Notes: generated by a model from the letters alone, not told the origin. Numbered from the stretch's first letter, positions 8,916 to 22,295 are shown. The stretch: DNA of 64,000 nucleotides from Nonomuraea rubra (GCF_014207985.1 NZ_JACHMI010000001.1:11453001-11517000), one strand, 5' to 3'. Made by a program: numbers and translations.

Positions 8916-9545
8916 CTAGCTCACCGCCTTCGCGGCCGCAGCCTCCGCCAGGCCCTCACGCTGAGCCTTGAGCATGGCCGGCGGGGCCACGTCCTCGATC
9001 GGCAGGCCACGGCGGGCGGCGATCTCCTCGGGGCGCGAGAGGCCCTTCAGAGCCGCCACGGTGGCGTGCACGATGTTGATCGGGTTGTCGGAGCCGAGCG
9101 ACTTGGACAGCACGTCGTGGATGCCCGCGCACTCCAGGACCGCGCGCACCGGGCCACCGGCGATGACGCCGGTACCGGCCGAGGCCGGACGCAGGAAGAC
9201 GACGCCGGCCGCCTCCTCGCCCTGCACGGTGTGCGGGATCGTGCCCTGGATCCTGGGCACCTTGAAGAAGTGCTTCTTCGCCTCTTCGACACCCTTGGCG
9301 ATGGCCGCGGGGACTTCCTTGGCCTTGCCATAGCCGACGCCGACCAGGCCGTTGCCGTCACCGACGACGACGAGGGCGGTGAAGCTGAAGCGACGACCAC
9401 CCTTCACGACCTTGGCCACTCGGTTGATCTTCACTACGCGCTCGATGTACGAGACGCCCTTGTCGGCGGCGCCGCCGCGGCGATCGTCACGACGGTCCCG
9501 CCGCTCGCCACCGGTGCCGCCACCGCGACGCGGAGCTGCAGCCAT
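8916..9545 (-). CDS. rpsE: 30S ribosomal protein S5
   Basis: S5 contributes to mRNA entry and decoding fidelity; 209 residues. There is an N-terminal Arg/Gly-rich extension ([18 protein letters not shown]) before the dsRBD-like S5 domain ([20 protein letters not shown]) and the C-terminal domain ([16 protein letters not shown]). The extension is longer than in E. coli and common in actinomycetes. Confidence 0.98.
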   Translation of the reverse strand: MAAAPRRGGGTGGERRDRRDDRRGGAADKGVSYIERVVKINRVAKVVKGGRRFSFTALVVVGDGNGLVGVGYGKAKEVPAAIAKGVEEAKKHFFKVPRIQGTIPHTVQGEEAAGVVFLRPASAGTGVIAGGPVRAVLECAGIHDVLSKSLGSDNPINIVHATVAALKGLSRPEEIAARRGLPIEDVAPPAMLKAQREGLAEAAAAKAVS

Positions 9546-9570
9546 CAGTGGTTCCTCTTCTCAGTAGCCA

Positions 9571-9954
9571 TCAGAACTCGAGCCCGCCTTCGCGGGCACT
9601 GTCCGCCAGGGCCGCGATGCGGCCGGCGTAGCGGTTGCCACCGCGGTCGAAGACGACCTTGGTGATCCCGGCTTCCTTGGCCCGCTGAGCGAGGAGCTCG
9701 CCGACCTTCTTCGCCTTCTCCGTCTTGTCGCCCTCCAGCGAACGCAGCGAGGCGTCCATGGTGGAGGCGCTCACCAGCGTGTGGCCGACGGAGTCGTCCA
9801 CGATCTGGACGAACATGTGACGCGTCGAGCGGTTGACGACCAGGCGCGGACGCTCGGCCGTACCGACCACGAACTTGCGGACGCGGCGGTGACGGCGGGC
9901 CCGCGAAACGGTGCGGGCAGCCGTGTGCTTGCTGAACGCAACCTTCGGAGCCAT
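9571..9954 (-). CDS. rplR: 50S ribosomal protein L18
   Basis: 5S rRNA-binding protein, 127 residues. Conserved pieces include [40 protein letters not shown] and the C-terminal [20 protein letters not shown]. The ATG at 9954 lies 2 bases after rplF. Confidence 0.98.
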   Translation of the reverse strand: MAPKVAFSKHTAARTVSRARRHRRVRKFVVGTAERPRLVVNRSTRHMFVQIVDDSVGHTLVSASTMDASLRSLEGDKTEKAKKVGELLAQRAKEAGITKVVFDRGGNRYAGRIAALADSAREGGLEF

Positions 9955-9956
9955 GC

Positions 9957-10499
9957 CTACTTACCAGCCTTTCCGACCTTGCGGCGGATCTGTTCGCCCT
10001 GGTAGCGCACGCCCTTGCCCTTGTACGGGTCAGGCTTGCGCAACTTGCGGATGTTGGCCGCGACCTCGCCGACCTTCTGCTTGTCGATGCCGTCCACGTG
10101 GAACAGGGTCGGCTTCTCGACGCGGAAGCTGACGCCCTCGGGGGCGTCGACGATGACCGGGTGGCTGAAGCCCAGAGAGAACTCCAGCTGCGTCGGGCCC
10201 TTGGCCTGGACGCGGTAACCGACGCCGACGATCTCAAGGCTCTTGGAGTAGCCCTGAGTGACGCCCTGCACCATGTTGGCGATCAGCGTCCTGGACAGGC
10301 CGTGCAGCGCACGGACCTTGTTCTCGTCGTTGGGCCGGGAGACGGCGATCGCGCCGTCGTCGTCGCGCACCACCGTGATGGGCTCGGCGACCGTGTGAGT
10401 GAGCGTGCCCTTCGGGCCCTTGACCTGGACATCCTGGCCGTCGATCGTGATGTCGACGCCACTCGGCACAGGGATGGGCAGCCGTCCGATTCGCGACAT
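9957..10499 (-). CDS. rplF: 50S ribosomal protein L6
   Basis: 180 residues from ATG 10499 ([19 protein letters not shown]). The frame is open 54 bases further upstream, overlapping the end of rpsH, but those codons are not L6. Two L6 repeats are present and the C-terminal rRNA-binding signature [19 protein letters not shown] is intact. L6 supports the sarcin-ricin loop and the factor-binding site. Confidence 0.98.
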   Translation of the reverse strand: MSRIGRLPIPVPSGVDITIDGQDVQVKGPKGTLTHTVAEPITVVRDDDGAIAVSRPNDENKVRALHGLSRTLIANMVQGVTQGYSKSLEIVGVGYRVQAKGPTQLEFSLGFSHPVIVDAPEGVSFRVEKPTLFHVDGIDKQKVGEVAANIRKLRKPDPYKGKGVRYQGEQIRRKVGKAGK

Positions 10500-10515
10500 G
10501 CTGTGTTCCTCCCCT

Positions 10516-10914
10516 CTACCAGACGTAGGCGAGGACTTCGCCGCCCACGCCACGCTTGCCGGCCTGCTTGTCGGTCATGAGGCCGTGGGACGTCGAGATG
10601 ATCGCGACGCCCAGTCCGCCCAGGACTCGAGGCAGGTTGTCCTTCTTCGCATAAACCCGCAGACCGGGCTTGGAAACCCGGCGCAGGCCCGCGAGCGAGC
10701 GCTCACGGGTGGGCCCGAACTTGAGCTCCACCACGAGGTTCTTCCCGACCTTGGCGTCCTCGACGGTCCAAGCCTGGATGTAACCCTCCTGCTGGAGGAT
10801 CTCGGCGATGTGCGCCTTGATCTTCGAGTACGGCATCGACACGCTGTCGTGGTACGCCGAATTCGCGTTACGCAGACGCGTGAGCATGTCTGCGATCGGG
10901 TCGGTCATCGTCAT
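10516..10914 (-). CDS. rpsH: 30S ribosomal protein S8
   Basis: Central-domain 16S rRNA binder, 132 residues. [20 protein letters not shown] at the start and the C-terminal [20 protein letters not shown] are typical. A second ATG two codons in (10908) is an alternative start; GAGGAAGG nine bases upstream favours 10914. It is preceded by a 194-base spacer after rpsN. In E. coli S8 represses the spc operon by binding near rplE. Confidence 0.97.
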   Translation of the reverse strand: MTMTDPIADMLTRLRNANSAYHDSVSMPYSKIKAHIAEILQQEGYIQAWTVEDAKVGKNLVVELKFGPTRERSLAGLRRVSKPGLRVYAKKDNLPRVLGGLGVAIISTSHGLMTDKQAGKRGVGGEVLAYVW

Positions 10915-11108
10915 GGCCAGTGGCCTTCCTCGCCGCGGTTTCCAGTCGGTGAAGCGCTTTTGACGGTCGAGTCCGCCTTGCGGCTACCTCTCCGCGCTCT
11001 ACCGGTGGACCTTCGGCGTGGTCACGGACACCCCCGGAGAGGCGTCCTGATTCTGCTATCCGAATATGAGTGCCCGATGGGCGGCACTCGGGCCGCCCAC
11101 CAGGTTAC
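10915..11108 (-). other. Spacer between rpsN and rpsH with a hairpin
   Basis: No ORF is credible here. GAGTGCC (11068-11074) pairs with GGCACTC (11083-11089) shortly after the rpsN stop. The spacer is unusually long for this compact operon. It may hold an internal processing or regulatory site. Confidence 0.35.
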
Positions 11109-11294
11109 CTACCAGCTCGACTTGGTGATGCCGGGCAGCTCGCCCCGGTGCGCCATCTCGCGGAAGCACACGCGGCACAGGCCGAACTTCCTGTAGACGG
11201 CGCGCGGACGGCCGCAGCGCGAGCACCGCGTGTACGCCCGGACCTCGAACTTCTGCTTGCGCCCCGCCTTGGCGATCAGCGACTTCTTCGCCAT
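11109..11294 (-). CDS. rpsN: 30S ribosomal protein S14, zinc-binding type Z
   Basis: 61 residues, the short C+ form. The zinc ligands CSRC and CRVC are intact within [20 protein letters not shown] and [17 protein letters not shown]. In actinomycetes the paired zinc-free S14 gene is usually in a Zur-controlled cluster elsewhere; it is not in this window. It starts 4 bases after rplE. Confidence 0.98.
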   Translation of the reverse strand: MAKKSLIAKAGRKQKFEVRAYTRCSRCGRPRAVYRKFGLCRVCFREMAHRGELPGITKSSW

Positions 11295-11298
11295 TGGA

Positions 11299-11880
11299 TC
11301 AGGCCTCCTTGAACGGGAAGCCGAGGAGCTTCAGCAGCGCCCGGCCCTGGTCGTCGTTCTTCGCGGTGGTCACGATCGTGATGTCCATGCCCCGCGGCCG
11401 GTCGACCTTGTCCTGGTCGACCTCGTGGAACATGACCTGCTCGGTCAGACCGAACGTGTAGTTGCCGTTGCCGTCGAACTGCTTCGGCGACAGGCCCCGG
11501 AAGTCCCGGATTCGGGGCAGGGCCAGCGCCAGCAGCCGGTCGAGGAACTCCCACATGCGGTCGCCGCGCAGCGTGACGTGCGCGCCGATCGGCATGCCCT
11601 CGCGCAGCTTGAACTGCGCGATGGACTTGCGCGCCCGGACGACGGCCGGCTTCTGGCCGGTGATCGCGGTGAGGTCGCGGACGGCACCTTCGATGAGCTT
11701 GGAGTCACGAGCCGCCTCGCCCACGCCCATGTTGACCTTGATCTTGGTCAGGGCCGGGATCTGCATGACGTTCTCGATGCCGAACTGCTCGCGAAGCTGC
11801 GCCGCGATCTCCTCGCGGTACTTCGTCTTGAGTCGCGGCGTCGGACGCTCGGTCTCGGTCTCAGTGGTCGTGGCAGTCAT
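11299..11880 (-). CDS. rplE: 50S ribosomal protein L5
   Basis: 5S rRNA-binding protein of the central protuberance, 193 residues. The N-terminus carries a Thr/Glu-rich extension ([20 protein letters not shown]) before [18 protein letters not shown]. The conserved [20 protein letters not shown] is present. The ATG at 11880 shares one base with the rplX stop (TGATG), so translation is coupled. Confidence 0.98.
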   Translation of the reverse strand: MTATTTETETERPTPRLKTKYREEIAAQLREQFGIENVMQIPALTKIKVNMGVGEAARDSKLIEGAVRDLTAITGQKPAVVRARKSIAQFKLREGMPIGAHVTLRGDRMWEFLDRLLALALPRIRDFRGLSPKQFDGNGNYTFGLTEQVMFHEVDQDKVDRPRGMDITIVTTAKNDDQGRALLKLLGFPFKEA

Positions 11881-12185
11881 CAGCTGTCCTCACCCGTCTC
11901 GTCGGCCTTCTTCTCGTCGGCCTTCTTGTCGGCGGGCTTGTCGTCCTTGAGCTTCTTCACGTTCGAGACGTGGATCGGGCCCTCCATGGTCTGCACACCG
12001 CCGGTCTTGGCGCCGCGCGGGCCCTGGTGGGTCTCCTTGGCGTGCTTCTTGATCATGTTGACGCCCTCGACCACCACGCGGTCCTCGCGCGGCAGCGTGG
12101 CGATCACACGGCCCTTGGCACCCTTGTCCTTGCCGGCGATGACCTGGACCAGGTCACCCTTGCGCACGTGCAGCGACTTCGGCAT
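11880..12185 (-). CDS. rplX: 50S ribosomal protein L24
   Basis: Early 50S assembly initiator, 101 residues. The KOW motif occupies [24 protein letters not shown] sequence (here [20 protein letters not shown]). The C-terminus has an acidic/lysine tail with repeated KADEKKADE after about residue 82. Both ends overlap neighbours by one base (TAATG with rplN, TGATG with rplE). Confidence 0.97.
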   Translation of the reverse strand: MPKSLHVRKGDLVQVIAGKDKGAKGRVIATLPREDRVVVEGVNMIKKHAKETHQGPRGAKTGGVQTMEGPIHVSNVKKLKDDKPADKKADEKKADETGEDS

Positions 12186-12556
12186 TACAACACCTCCGGG
12201 GCGAGCGAGATGATGCGCATGAACTTCTTGTCGCGCAGCTCGCGGCCGACCGGGCCGAAGATACGAGTGCCACGAGGGTCACCGCTGTCCTTGATGATGA
12301 CGGCGGCGTTCTCGTCGAAGCGGATGTAGGAGCCGTCGGGCCGGCGCCGCTCCTTGACCGTGCGGACGATGACGGCCTTGACCACATCGCCCTTCTTGAC
12401 GCCCGTGCTGCCCGGCAGCGCGTCCTTGACAGTGGCGACGATGACGTCGCCGATACCGGCGTAGCGTCGGCCCGAACCACCGAGAACGCGGATGCAAAGG
12501 ATCTCCTTCGCGCCCGTGTTGTCGGCGACCTTGAGCCGCGACTCCTGCTGGATCAC
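12185..12556 (-). CDS. rplN: 50S ribosomal protein L14
   Basis: 123 residues, starting [20 protein letters not shown] and ending [14 protein letters not shown]. It lies at the subunit interface, where it forms bridges with 16S rRNA, and also binds the silencing factor RsfS. ATG at 12556. It is separated from rpsQ by a 191-base spacer with a strong hairpin, at the same point where M. tuberculosis has other genes inserted. Confidence 0.98.
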   Translation of the reverse strand: MIQQESRLKVADNTGAKEILCIRVLGGSGRRYAGIGDVIVATVKDALPGSTGVKKGDVVKAVIVRTVKERRRPDGSYIRFDENAAVIIKDSGDPRGTRIFGPVGRELRDKKFMRIISLAPEVL

Positions 12557-12701
12557 GTCTACTCCTGTTAGTCGCGCCGGTTCTCATTTCTGAGCCTGGC
12601 GGAACCTGGCATTGTCTTGTTCCCACGGCCACAGCGCCCCTCAGGGCGCCGCACCGCAGGCGACGCGAGGCCGTCGGGCCCCGCGTCCTTGGACGCCGTC
12701 A

Positions 12702-12722
12702 TGGGGGCTCACAGAGCCCCCA
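12702..12722 (-). terminator. Perfect 9-bp hairpin between rpsQ and rplN
   Basis: TGGGGGCTC (12702-12710) pairs with GAGCCCCCA (12714-12722) across a 3-base loop, 25 bases after the rpsQ stop. No T-tract follows. It may be a partial terminator or an mRNA processing/stability element inside the S10-spc transcript. The rest of the 12557-12747 spacer shows no gene. Confidence 0.5.
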
Positions 12723-12747
12723 CGAGGCGCGTTGTATCCGAGAGGGC

Positions 12748-13047
12748 CTACTTGGCCTTCTCGAGGATCTCCACGACCCTCCACCGCTTGGTGGCGGAGA
12801 GGGGGCGGGTCTCCATCAGCAGCACGCGGTCGCCGACGCCGCAGGCGTTGGCCTCGTCGTGCGCCTTGTACTTGGTCGTACGGCGGATGACCTTGCCGTA
12901 CAGACGGTGCTTCACGCGGTCCTCGACGGCGACGACGACGGTCTTGTCCATCTTGTCGCTGACGACGAGGCCCTCGCGGACCTTGCGGAAGTGCCGCCCG
13001 GACTCGGCGGTCTCAGCGGTCTCGTTGGTCTCGGTGGTCTCAGCCAT
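12748..13047 (-). CDS. rpsQ: 30S ribosomal protein S17
   Basis: OB-fold 16S rRNA-binding protein, 99 residues, with a Thr/Glu-rich N-terminal extension ([12 protein letters not shown]) before the core [20 protein letters not shown]. Typical [20 protein letters not shown] follows. It overlaps the 3' end of rpmC by 8 bases. Confidence 0.97.
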   Translation of the reverse strand: MAETTETNETAETAESGRHFRKVREGLVVSDKMDKTVVVAVEDRVKHRLYGKVIRRTTKYKAHDEANACGVGDRVLLMETRPLSATKRWRVVEILEKAK

Positions 13048-13276
13048 CGCTCGTCTCCTTCTCGACCGTGACGATGCCCAGCTCGCGCTCGCGCATCACG
13101 GTGTAGATACGGGCGATCTCGCGGCGGACGGCGCGCAGCCGCCCGTGGCTCTCCAACTGACCGGTCGCCGACTGGAAGCGGAGGTTGAACAGCTCCTCCT
13201 TCGCCTCCTTCAGCTTCTGGACGAGGGTCTCCTCGTCCTCGAGCCGCAGCTCCCCGGCGGTCAGGCCCTTAGCCAT
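13040..13276 (-). CDS. rpmC: 50S ribosomal protein L29
   Basis: Peptide-exit-tunnel protein that helps dock SRP and trigger factor. 78 residues from the ATG at 13276, which shares one base with the rplP stop (TGATG). A GTG one codon upstream is also possible. The core [19 protein letters not shown] is canonical. The C-terminus overlaps the rpsQ start. Confidence 0.95.
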   Translation of the reverse strand: MAKGLTAGELRLEDEETLVQKLKEAKEELFNLRFQSATGQLESHGRLRAVRREIARIYTVMRERELGIVTVEKETSDG

Positions 13277-13695
13277 CACGCCTCACCCACTTCACGCTTA
13301 ACGATCTTGCACTTCATCGGGAGCTTGTGGATCGCACGCTGAAGCGCCTCGCGAGCGATCGGCTCCGCCACGCCGGACAGCTCGAACATCACGCGTCCGG
13401 GCTTGACGTTGGCGATCCACCACTCCGGCGAACCCTTACCGGAACCCATGCGGGTCTCGGCCGGCTTCTTCGTGAGCGGACGGTCGGGGTAGATGTTGAT
13501 CCACACCTTGCCGCCACGGCGGATGTGACGGGTCATGGCGATACGAGCGGACTCGATCTGGCGGTTGGTCACGTAGGAGTGCTCAACAGCCTGAATGCCG
13601 AACTCGCCGAACACGACCCTGGTGCCGCCCTTGGCGGCTCCGCTGCGGTCAGGCCGGTGCTGCTTGCGGTGCTTGACCCTGCGCGGGATCAGCAT
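13276..13695 (-). CDS. rplP: 50S ribosomal protein L16
   Basis: A-site-proximal 50S protein, 139 residues. [19 protein letters not shown] and [20 protein letters not shown] are conserved signatures. It starts 2 bases after rpsC and its stop overlaps rpmC. Confidence 0.98.
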   Translation of the reverse strand: MLIPRRVKHRKQHRPDRSGAAKGGTRVVFGEFGIQAVEHSYVTNRQIESARIAMTRHIRRGGKVWINIYPDRPLTKKPAETRMGSGKGSPEWWIANVKPGRVMFELSGVAEPIAREALQRAIHKLPMKCKIVKREVGEA

Positions 13696-13697
13696 GG

Positions 13698-14543
13698 TCA
13701 GCTCCCTTCAGCACCCGGCTGCGCAGCCGGGCCGGTCTCGGGGGCGGCCTGCGAGGCCGCCTCGTTGCGGGGGGCGCGGTCGCCACGGCCGCCACCACGA
13801 CGGGGGCGGTCGCCGCCACCACGACGCGGACGGTCGCCGCCGCCACCACGACGGTCGTCGCGCTCGCGACGCTGGCCGGCACGAGCGCCGGCGGCGGCCG
13901 CCTCACGCTCGGCGCGGCTCGTCGGAGCCTCGCCCTTGTAGATCCAGACCTTCACGCCGATGCGGCCGAAGGTCGTACGGGCCTCGTAGAAGCCGTAGTC
14001 GATGTCCGCGCGGAGCGTGTGCAGCGGCACGCGACCCTCGCGGTAGAACTCCGACCGCGACATCTCGGCGCCGCCCAGACGACCGGAGCACTGGACACGG
14101 ATGCCCTTGGCGCCGGACTTCATGGCCGACTGCATCGCCTTGCGCATGGCACGACGGAACGAGACGCGGCTCGACAGCTGCTCGGCCACGCCCTGCGCGA
14201 CGAGCTGCGCGTCGATCTCGGGGTTCTTGACCTCGAGGATGTTGAGCTGGACCTGCTTCTTGGTCAGCTTCTCCAGGTCGCCGCGGATGCGGTCGGCCTC
14301 GGCGCCGCGACGGCCGATCACGATGCCGGGACGCGCGGTGTGGATGTCCACCTGCACGCGGTCCGTCGTGCGCTCGATCTCGACCTTGGAGATGCCGGCC
14401 CGCTCCATGCCCTTCTGCAGCATGCGACGGATCGCCACGTCCTCGGCGACATACGACTTGTACAGCTTGTCGGCGTACCACCGGCTCTTGAAGTCGGTCG
14501 TGATGCCGAGGCGGAACCCGTGCGGGTTAACCTTCTGGCCCAC
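13698..14543 (-). CDS. rpsC: 30S ribosomal protein S3 with long Arg/Gly tail
   Basis: mRNA-entry-channel protein, 281 residues from the GTG at 14543 ([20 protein letters not shown]). The GTG shares a base with the rplV stop (TAGTG). The frame stays open far upstream (to 15101) through rplV and rpsS, but that part is a shadow. The KH domain ([20 protein letters not shown]) and C-terminal domain are normal. After about residue 215 comes an Arg/Gly-rich tail with repeats of the form GGGDRPRR, ending Ala/Pro-rich. The tail is longer than in E. coli (233 residues in total). Confidence 0.97.
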   Translation of the reverse strand: MGQKVNPHGFRLGITTDFKSRWYADKLYKSYVAEDVAIRRMLQKGMERAGISKVEIERTTDRVQVDIHTARPGIVIGRRGAEADRIRGDLEKLTKKQVQLNILEVKNPEIDAQLVAQGVAEQLSSRVSFRRAMRKAMQSAMKSGAKGIRVQCSGRLGGAEMSRSEFYREGRVPLHTLRADIDYGFYEARTTFGRIGVKVWIYKGEAPTSRAEREAAAAGARAGQRRERDDRRGGGGDRPRRGGGDRPRRGGGRGDRAPRNEAASQAAPETGPAAQPGAEGS

Positions 14544-14896
14544 TATCGGGTCCTTCCCTTCGGCTCGCGGGACTCCACGATCACGGTGATGTGGCTCGTC
14601 CGCTTGTTGATCCGATAGGCGCGACCCTGTGCACGCGGGCGGAACCGCTTCAGCGTCGGGCCCTCGTCGACCCAGGCGCGGCTCACGAAGAGCGTGCTCG
14701 GGTCGAGATCGAAGTTGTGCTCGGCGTTCGCCATGGCGGAGCTGAGCACCTTGTAGATCGGCTCGCTCGCCGACTGGGGAGCGAACTGCAGCACGGCCTG
14801 CGCCTCCGAAGCGGGCAGCCCGCGAATAAGGTCCACCACGCGGCGGGCCTTGAGGGGCGTGACACGGACGAACCGCGCCTGAGCCCTGGCTTCCAT
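14543..14896 (-). CDS. rplV: 50S ribosomal protein L22
   Basis: Exit-tunnel constriction protein, 117 residues. The conserved [21 protein letters not shown] segment and the beta-hairpin region [20 protein letters not shown], where macrolide-resistance changes arise in other bacteria, are intact with no insertion. ATG at 14896; its stop overlaps the rpsC start. Confidence 0.98.
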   Translation of the reverse strand: MEARAQARFVRVTPLKARRVVDLIRGLPASEAQAVLQFAPQSASEPIYKVLSSAMANAEHNFDLDPSTLFVSRAWVDEGPTLKRFRPRAQGRAYRINKRTSHITVIVESREPKGRTR

Positions 14897-14920
14897 CGCT
14901 TTCTCCTACTTCTGGGACGC

Positions 14921-15199
14921 TTACCGCCGGCTGCGGCGGTCTTCCTTGACGTGGCTGCGGAACGTCCGCGTGGGGGCGAACTCTCCGAGCTTGTGCCCGA
15001 TCATCGACTCGGTGACGAACACCGGGACGTGCTTGCGGCCGTCGTGCACGGCGATCGTGTGCCCGAGCATGTCGGGAACGATCATGGAGCGACGCGACCA
15101 CGTCTTGATGACATTCTTGGTGCCCTTCTCGTTCTGGGCGTCCACCTTCTTCTGAAGGTGGTCGTCCACGAAGGGACCCTTCTTAAGGCTACGTGGCAT
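14921..15199 (-). CDS. rpsS: 30S ribosomal protein S19
   Basis: 92 residues, starting [20 protein letters not shown]. It lies in the 30S head and forms a complex with S13. [20 protein letters not shown] and [12 protein letters not shown] are canonical. 11 bases separate it from rplB. Confidence 0.98.
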   Translation of the reverse strand: MPRSLKKGPFVDDHLQKKVDAQNEKGTKNVIKTWSRRSMIVPDMLGHTIAVHDGRKHVPVFVTESMIGHKLGEFAPTRTFRSHVKEDRRSRR

Positions 15200-15210
15200 T
15201 TCGGCTGCTC

Positions 15211-16047
15211 CTACCGCTTCTTCCTCTTGGACCGACGGCGGATGATCAGCCTGTCGCTGGCCTTGTTCGCCTGACGGGTACGGCCCTCGGGCTTGCCCTT
15301 GGGGTTCACCGGGTGACGACCACCGGAGGTCTTACCCTCACCACCACCGTGCGGGTGGTCGACGGGGTTCATCGCGACACCACGGACGGTCGGGCGCTTG
15401 CCCTTCCACCGCATACGTCCGGCCTTACCCCAGTTGATGTTGGCCTGCTCGGCGTTGCCGACCTGGCCCACCGTGGCGCGGCAGCGCACGTCCACCATGC
15501 GCATCTCACCGGACGGCATACGCAGCGTGGCGTACTGGCCCTCCTTGGCGAGGAGCTGGATCTGAGCGCCCGCGGAGCGGCCGAGCTTGGCGCCACCACC
15601 CGGACGGAGCTCCACCGCGTGGATGAAGGTACCGGTCGGGATGTTGCGCAGCGGCAGGCAGTTGCCCGGCTTGATGTCGGCGGCGGGACCGTTCTCGATC
15701 CGGTCGCCCTGCTTGAGGCCGGTCGGCGCGATGATGTAGCGCTTCTCGCCGTCGGCGTAGTGGAGCAGGGCGATGTTGGCGGTGCGGTTGGGGTCGTACT
15801 CGATGTGAGCGACCTTGGCCGGGATGCCGTCCTTGTCGTGCCTGCGGAAGTCGATGATCCGGTAGGCGCGCTTGTGACCGCCGCCCTGGTGGCGAGCGGT
15901 GACCCGGCCGTGTACGTTGCGGCCGCCCTTGCTGTGAAGGGGCGCAAGCAGCGACTTCTCAGGAGTGCTGCGGGTGATCTCGGAGAAGTCCGAGACACTC
16001 GATCCGCGGCGACCCGGAGTCGTCGGCTTGTATTTACGGATGCCCAT
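15211..16047 (-). CDS. rplB: 50S ribosomal protein L2
   Basis: Highly conserved protein near the peptidyl-transferase centre and subunit bridge B7b. 278 residues. The catalytically important His region [20 protein letters not shown] is intact, as is the N-terminal [20 protein letters not shown]. It is preceded by a 105-base spacer after rplW that contains only GC-rich sequence without a gene. Confidence 0.99.
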   Translation of the reverse strand: MGIRKYKPTTPGRRGSSVSDFSEITRSTPEKSLLAPLHSKGGRNVHGRVTARHQGGGHKRAYRIIDFRRHDKDGIPAKVAHIEYDPNRTANIALLHYADGEKRYIIAPTGLKQGDRIENGPAADIKPGNCLPLRNIPTGTFIHAVELRPGGGAKLGRSAGAQIQLLAKEGQYATLRMPSGEMRMVDVRCRATVGQVGNAEQANINWGKAGRMRWKGKRPTVRGVAMNPVDHPHGGGEGKTSGGRHPVNPKGKPEGRTRQANKASDRLIIRRRSKRKKR

Positions 16048-16152
16048 CTTTTTCGTTCATCCTTCGTCGGTTACATGGGTGAGCCCGCCGCACCGGAGTG
16101 CGACGGTCTCAGCCCCGCGGGCCCTTGGCAGGCCCACTCACTTCTATGGCTG

Positions 16153-16455
16153 TCAGCCGATCTGACCGAAGATGTCGATCCGATCGCCCTCGACCAGGCT
16201 CACGATCGCGCGCTTGGTGTCGGGACGCTTGCCGTAGCCGGTACGGGTCCGCTTGCGCTTGCCCTGCCGGTTGATCGTGTTCACGCTGGTGACCTTGACC
16301 CCGAAGATCTGCTCGACAGCGATCTTGACCTGGGTCTTGTTCGCGGTCTTCTTCACCAGGAACGTGTACTTGTTGTTCTCATCGATCAGGCCGTAGCTCT
16401 TCTCAGAGACGACCGGCTTGATGATGATGTCGCGCGGGTCGGCGATCTTCTCCAT
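16153..16455 (-). CDS. rplW: 50S ribosomal protein L23
   Basis: Docking site at the exit tunnel for trigger factor and SRP, 100 residues. [20 protein letters not shown] and the basic loop [20 protein letters not shown] are conserved. The ATG at 16455 shares one base with the rplD stop. Confidence 0.98.
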   Translation of the reverse strand: MEKIADPRDIIIKPVVSEKSYGLIDENNKYTFLVKKTANKTQVKIAVEQIFGVKVTSVNTINRQGKRKRTRTGYGKRPDTKRAIVSLVEGDRIDIFGQIG

Positions 16456-17102
16456 CAGGCGTCTTCCTTCCCGCCACTCAGCCGCGCCACGACCTGGTCG
16501 TACGCCTCCTGGGTGAAGACCACGTCGTCGTGCACGAGCACGTCGTAGGTGTTGAGCTGCCCGGCGTCCAGCAGGTGGACCTCGGGAGCGTTGCGCAGGC
16601 TCAGCCAGGTCAGCTCGTCGTCCGAGTCGACCACGACCAGGACGCGGGCGGACTGGGTGACCTTGCGCAGGGCCTCCAGCGCGGCCTTGGTCTTGGGCGT
16701 CTCGCCCGAGACCAGGGAGCTCACGACGTGCACGCGGTTGCCGCTCGCCCGGTCGGACAGGGCGCCACGCAGGGCGGCGGCCTTCATCTTCTTGGGCGTG
16801 CGCTGCGAGTAGTCGCGCGGCACGGGGCCGTGGACGGTGCCACCGCCGGTGAACTGCGGCGCGCGGGTCGAGCCCTGGCGGGCGCGGCCGGTGCCCTTCT
16901 GGCGGTACGGCTTCTTGCCGCCGCCGGAGACCTCACCGCGGGTCTTGGCCTTGTGGGTGCCCTGCCGGCGAGCGGCGAGCTGGGCCACGACCACCTGGTG
17001 GATCAGCGGAACGTTGACCTTCGCGCCGAAGATGTCTTCGGGCAGGTCGACGGTGCCGGCCTTCGCGCCGCTGGCGTCGAGGACGTCAATAGTGGTGCTC
17101 AC
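16455..17102 (-). CDS. rplD: 50S ribosomal protein L4
   Basis: 215 residues. The exit-tunnel loop [20 protein letters not shown] is intact. In E. coli L4 is the autogenous repressor of the S10 operon. The GTG start at 17102 overlaps the rplC stop by 4 bases (GTGA). Confidence 0.98.
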   Translation of the reverse strand: MSTTIDVLDASGAKAGTVDLPEDIFGAKVNVPLIHQVVVAQLAARRQGTHKAKTRGEVSGGGKKPYRQKGTGRARQGSTRAPQFTGGGTVHGPVPRDYSQRTPKKMKAAALRGALSDRASGNRVHVVSSLVSGETPKTKAALEALRKVTQSARVLVVVDSDDELTWLSLRNAPEVHLLDAGQLNTYDVLVHDDVVFTQEAYDQVVARLSGGKEDA

Positions 17103-17752
17103 TTGGCAGCCCCCTTCTTGGCAGCGGTACGGACGAGGACCAGGCTGCCGTTGGCGCCGGGGATCGCACCCTTGATCAGGATGAGGCCCTTCTCGGCGTC
17201 CACGGCGTGAACCTTGAGGCTCTGCACAGTGGTGCGGACGTTACCCATCCGACCAGCCATGCGCAGACCCTTGAAAACGCGGCCCGGGGTGGCGCAGCCA
17301 CCGATGGAACCCGGCGAACGGTGCTTGCGCTGCGTACCGTGCGACGCGCCCAGACCACCGAAGCCGTGCCGCTTCATGACACCGGCGAAGCCCTTGCCCT
17401 TGCTCTTGCCCGTCACGTCGACGAACTGGCCCGCCTCGAAGGTGTCGGCCAGCAGCTCCTGGCCCAGGGTGTAGTCGCTCGCGTCGTCGGTGCGGATCTC
17501 CGCGAAGTAACGGCGCGGGGTGATGTCGTGCTTACGCAGGTAGTCGCCGAGCGGCTTGTTGACCTTCCGGGGGTCGACCTGCCCGAAGCCGAGCTGAACG
17601 GCGGAGTAGCCGTCCTTCTCTGCGGTGCGGACGCGGGTCACCACGCACGGACCGGCCTCGACCACGGTGACCGGAACGAGCCGGTTGTCCGCGTCGAAGA
17701 CCTGGGTCATGCCGAGCTTCTTGCCCAGGACGCCCTTGATCGTCTTAGCCAT
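17099..17752 (-). CDS. rplC: 50S ribosomal protein L3
   Basis: Early 50S assembly protein reaching the peptidyl-transferase centre, 217 residues. [20 protein letters not shown] near the start and [20 protein letters not shown] with GRMGNVRTT mark the family. 14 bases downstream of rpsJ. Confidence 0.98.
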   Translation of the reverse strand: MAKTIKGVLGKKLGMTQVFDADNRLVPVTVVEAGPCVVTRVRTAEKDGYSAVQLGFGQVDPRKVNKPLGDYLRKHDITPRRYFAEIRTDDASDYTLGQELLADTFEAGQFVDVTGKSKGKGFAGVMKRHGFGGLGASHGTQRKHRSPGSIGGCATPGRVFKGLRMAGRMGNVRTTVQSLKVHAVDAEKGLILIKGAIPGANGSLVLVRTAAKKGAAK

Positions 17753-17766
17753 GTCAGTGCGTTCCC

Positions 17767-18075
17767 TCAGAGCTTGATCGAAATGTCGACACCCGCGGGG
17801 AGGTCGAGCCGCATGAGCGAGTCAACCGTCTTGGGGGTCGGGTCGATGATGTCAATCAGCCGCTTGTGCGTGCGCATCTCGAAGTGCTCGCGGCTGTCCT
17901 TGTACTTGTGCGGCGAGCGGATGACGCAGTACACGTTCTTCTCGGTCGGCAGCGGCACCGGGCCCGCGACCTTCGCGCCAGTCCGCGTCACCGTCTCGAC
18001 GATCTTCTTGGCCGAGCTGTCGATGACCTCGTGGTCATAGGCCTTGAGCCGAATGCGGATCTTCTGTCCCGCCAT
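17767..18075 (-). CDS. rpsJ: 30S ribosomal protein S10 (NusE)
   Basis: 102 residues, starting [21 protein letters not shown]10 is both a 30S head protein and NusE, the antitermination partner of NusB and NusG (nusG is at 39.8 kb). The [19 protein letters not shown] segment is conserved. First gene of the S10 operon, behind a 270-base spacer with several inverted repeats. Confidence 0.98.
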   Translation of the reverse strand: MAGQKIRIRLKAYDHEVIDSSAKKIVETVTRTGAKVAGPVPLPTEKNVYCVIRSPHKYKDSREHFEMRTHKRLIDIIDPTPKTVDSLMRLDLPAGVDISIKL

Positions 18076-18117
18076 AGTGGCCTCGGTGTCCTTCGCTGTC
18101 GTCTGAAAAAGTATCGT

Positions 18118-18131
18118 GCGGCCTGTGCCGC
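18118..18131 (-). promoter_or_regulatory. Small hairpin plus U-tract in the rpsJ leader
   Basis: GCGGC/GCCGC with a 4-base loop is followed on the minus strand, eight bases later, by TTTTT. It lies about 45 bases upstream of the rpsJ start. It could act as a weak attenuator of the S10 operon. A further GGCAGA/TCTGCC dyad lies at 18172-18192. Confidence 0.3.
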
Positions 18132-18201
18132 TGTGTGTTCATGCAGGTGAAACCCCGCATTAACCCCACGAGGCAGACGTAGTCGATCTGCCTTTTCTTC
18201 C

Positions 18202-18264
18202 GTGATCCGGCAGTGACTTCGGTCACTAGCCTTCGCTCGTTGGCCGAAGTGACTGCTGGATCAC
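18202..18264 (-). repeat. 21-bp inverted repeat between tuf and rpsJ
   Basis: The arms 18202-18222 and 18244-18264 are complementary at 19 of 21 positions, with a 21-base loop. It lies between the tuf terminator and the S10 leader. It has no T-tract on either strand. Confidence 0.6.
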
Positions 18265-18295
18265 GGCGCCTCTTGCATGGGGCCCTTCACGCGTT

Positions 18296-18332
18296 GCGGC
18301 GGCCGGCCCGAAGGTTCGGGGCCGACCGCCGC
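18296..18332 (-). terminator. tuf terminator hairpin
   Basis: GC-rich stem starting GCGGCGG and closing ACCGCCGC with one bulge, immediately downstream of the tuf stop. It marks the end of the str operon. Confidence 0.65.
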
Positions 18333-18345
18333 CCCGACGGTCTAG

Positions 18346-19539
<1,194 letters not shown>

Positions 19540-19656
19540 TGGTTCTCTCCTTGAGAATCTGACTGACTTTCGTCTACACACTCGGGCCCGGGAACTCCCG
19601 AACCCCTTGGCGGCGGGGTGGCTCGCACCACCCCACCAGGGACCAGGACAGAAGTC

Positions 19657-19686
19657 CCGGTCCGATCCCTCGCGGGATCGGACTGG
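19657..19686 (-). terminator. Hairpin immediately after fusA
   Basis: GTCCGATCCC (19660-19669) and GGGATCGGAC (19674-19683) form a perfect 10-bp stem with a 4-base loop, extendable to 13 bp. It begins four bases after the fusA stop and precedes tuf. A second GGGGTGG/CCACCCC hairpin follows. These look like partial terminators or processing sites. Confidence 0.55.
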
Positions 19687-19689
19687 AAA

Positions 19690-21789
<2,100 letters not shown>

Positions 21790-21822
21790 TTCTCTCGCGT
21801 CCTCGTCGTCTCGTCGAACCCA

Positions 21823-22293
21823 CTACCAGCGGTAGTGAGCGAAGGCCTTGTTGGACTCGGCCATCTTGTGGGTGTCCTCGCGCTTCTTCACGCTCGCCCC
21901 GAGGCCGTTGCTGGCGTCGAGGAGCTCGTTCATGAGGCGCTCGGTCATGGTCTTCTCGCGGCGGGCGCGGGAGTACTGCACCAGCCAGCGCAGGGCCAGG
22001 GTGGTGCTGCGCGCGGCGCGCACCTCGACCGGCACCTGGTAGGTCGCGCCACCGACGCGACGGCTGCGGACCTCGAGGGTCGGCTTGACGTTGTCAAGCG
22101 CGCGCTTCAGGGTGACGACCGGGTCGTTGCCCGTCTTCTCCCTGCAGCCCTCGAGGGCGCCGTAGACGATCGACTGCGCGATGGAGCGCTTGCCGTCCAG
22201 AAGCACCTTGTTGATCAGGGCGGTCACCAGCGGCGAGCTGTAAACCGGGTCAGACATGAGCTGACGACGGCCAGGAGAACCCTTACGAGGCAT
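21823..22293 (-). CDS. rpsG: 30S ribosomal protein S7
   Basis: 30S head assembly protein and str-operon repressor in E. coli. 156 residues, starting [20 protein letters not shown], with conserved [20 protein letters not shown]. Two bases separate it from rpsL. Confidence 0.98.
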   Translation of the reverse strand: MPRKGSPGRRQLMSDPVYSSPLVTALINKVLLDGKRSIAQSIVYGALEGCREKTGNDPVVTLKRALDNVKPTLEVRSRRVGGATYQVPVEVRAARSTTLALRWLVQYSRARREKTMTERLMNELLDASNGLGASVKKREDTHKMAESNKAFAHYRW

Positions 22294-22295
22294 TG

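Noticed and set aside
13770..13880. Repeated GGCGGTCGCC-type sequence as a possible CRISPR or repeat array
   Set aside because: The periodicity is that of codons for the Arg/Gly-rich S3 tail; there are no spacers.
13698..15101. 467-codon reading of rpsC
   Set aside because: The extra N-terminal part overlaps rplV and rpsS out of frame and is Arg/Pro-rich junk. S3 begins at the GTG at 14543.
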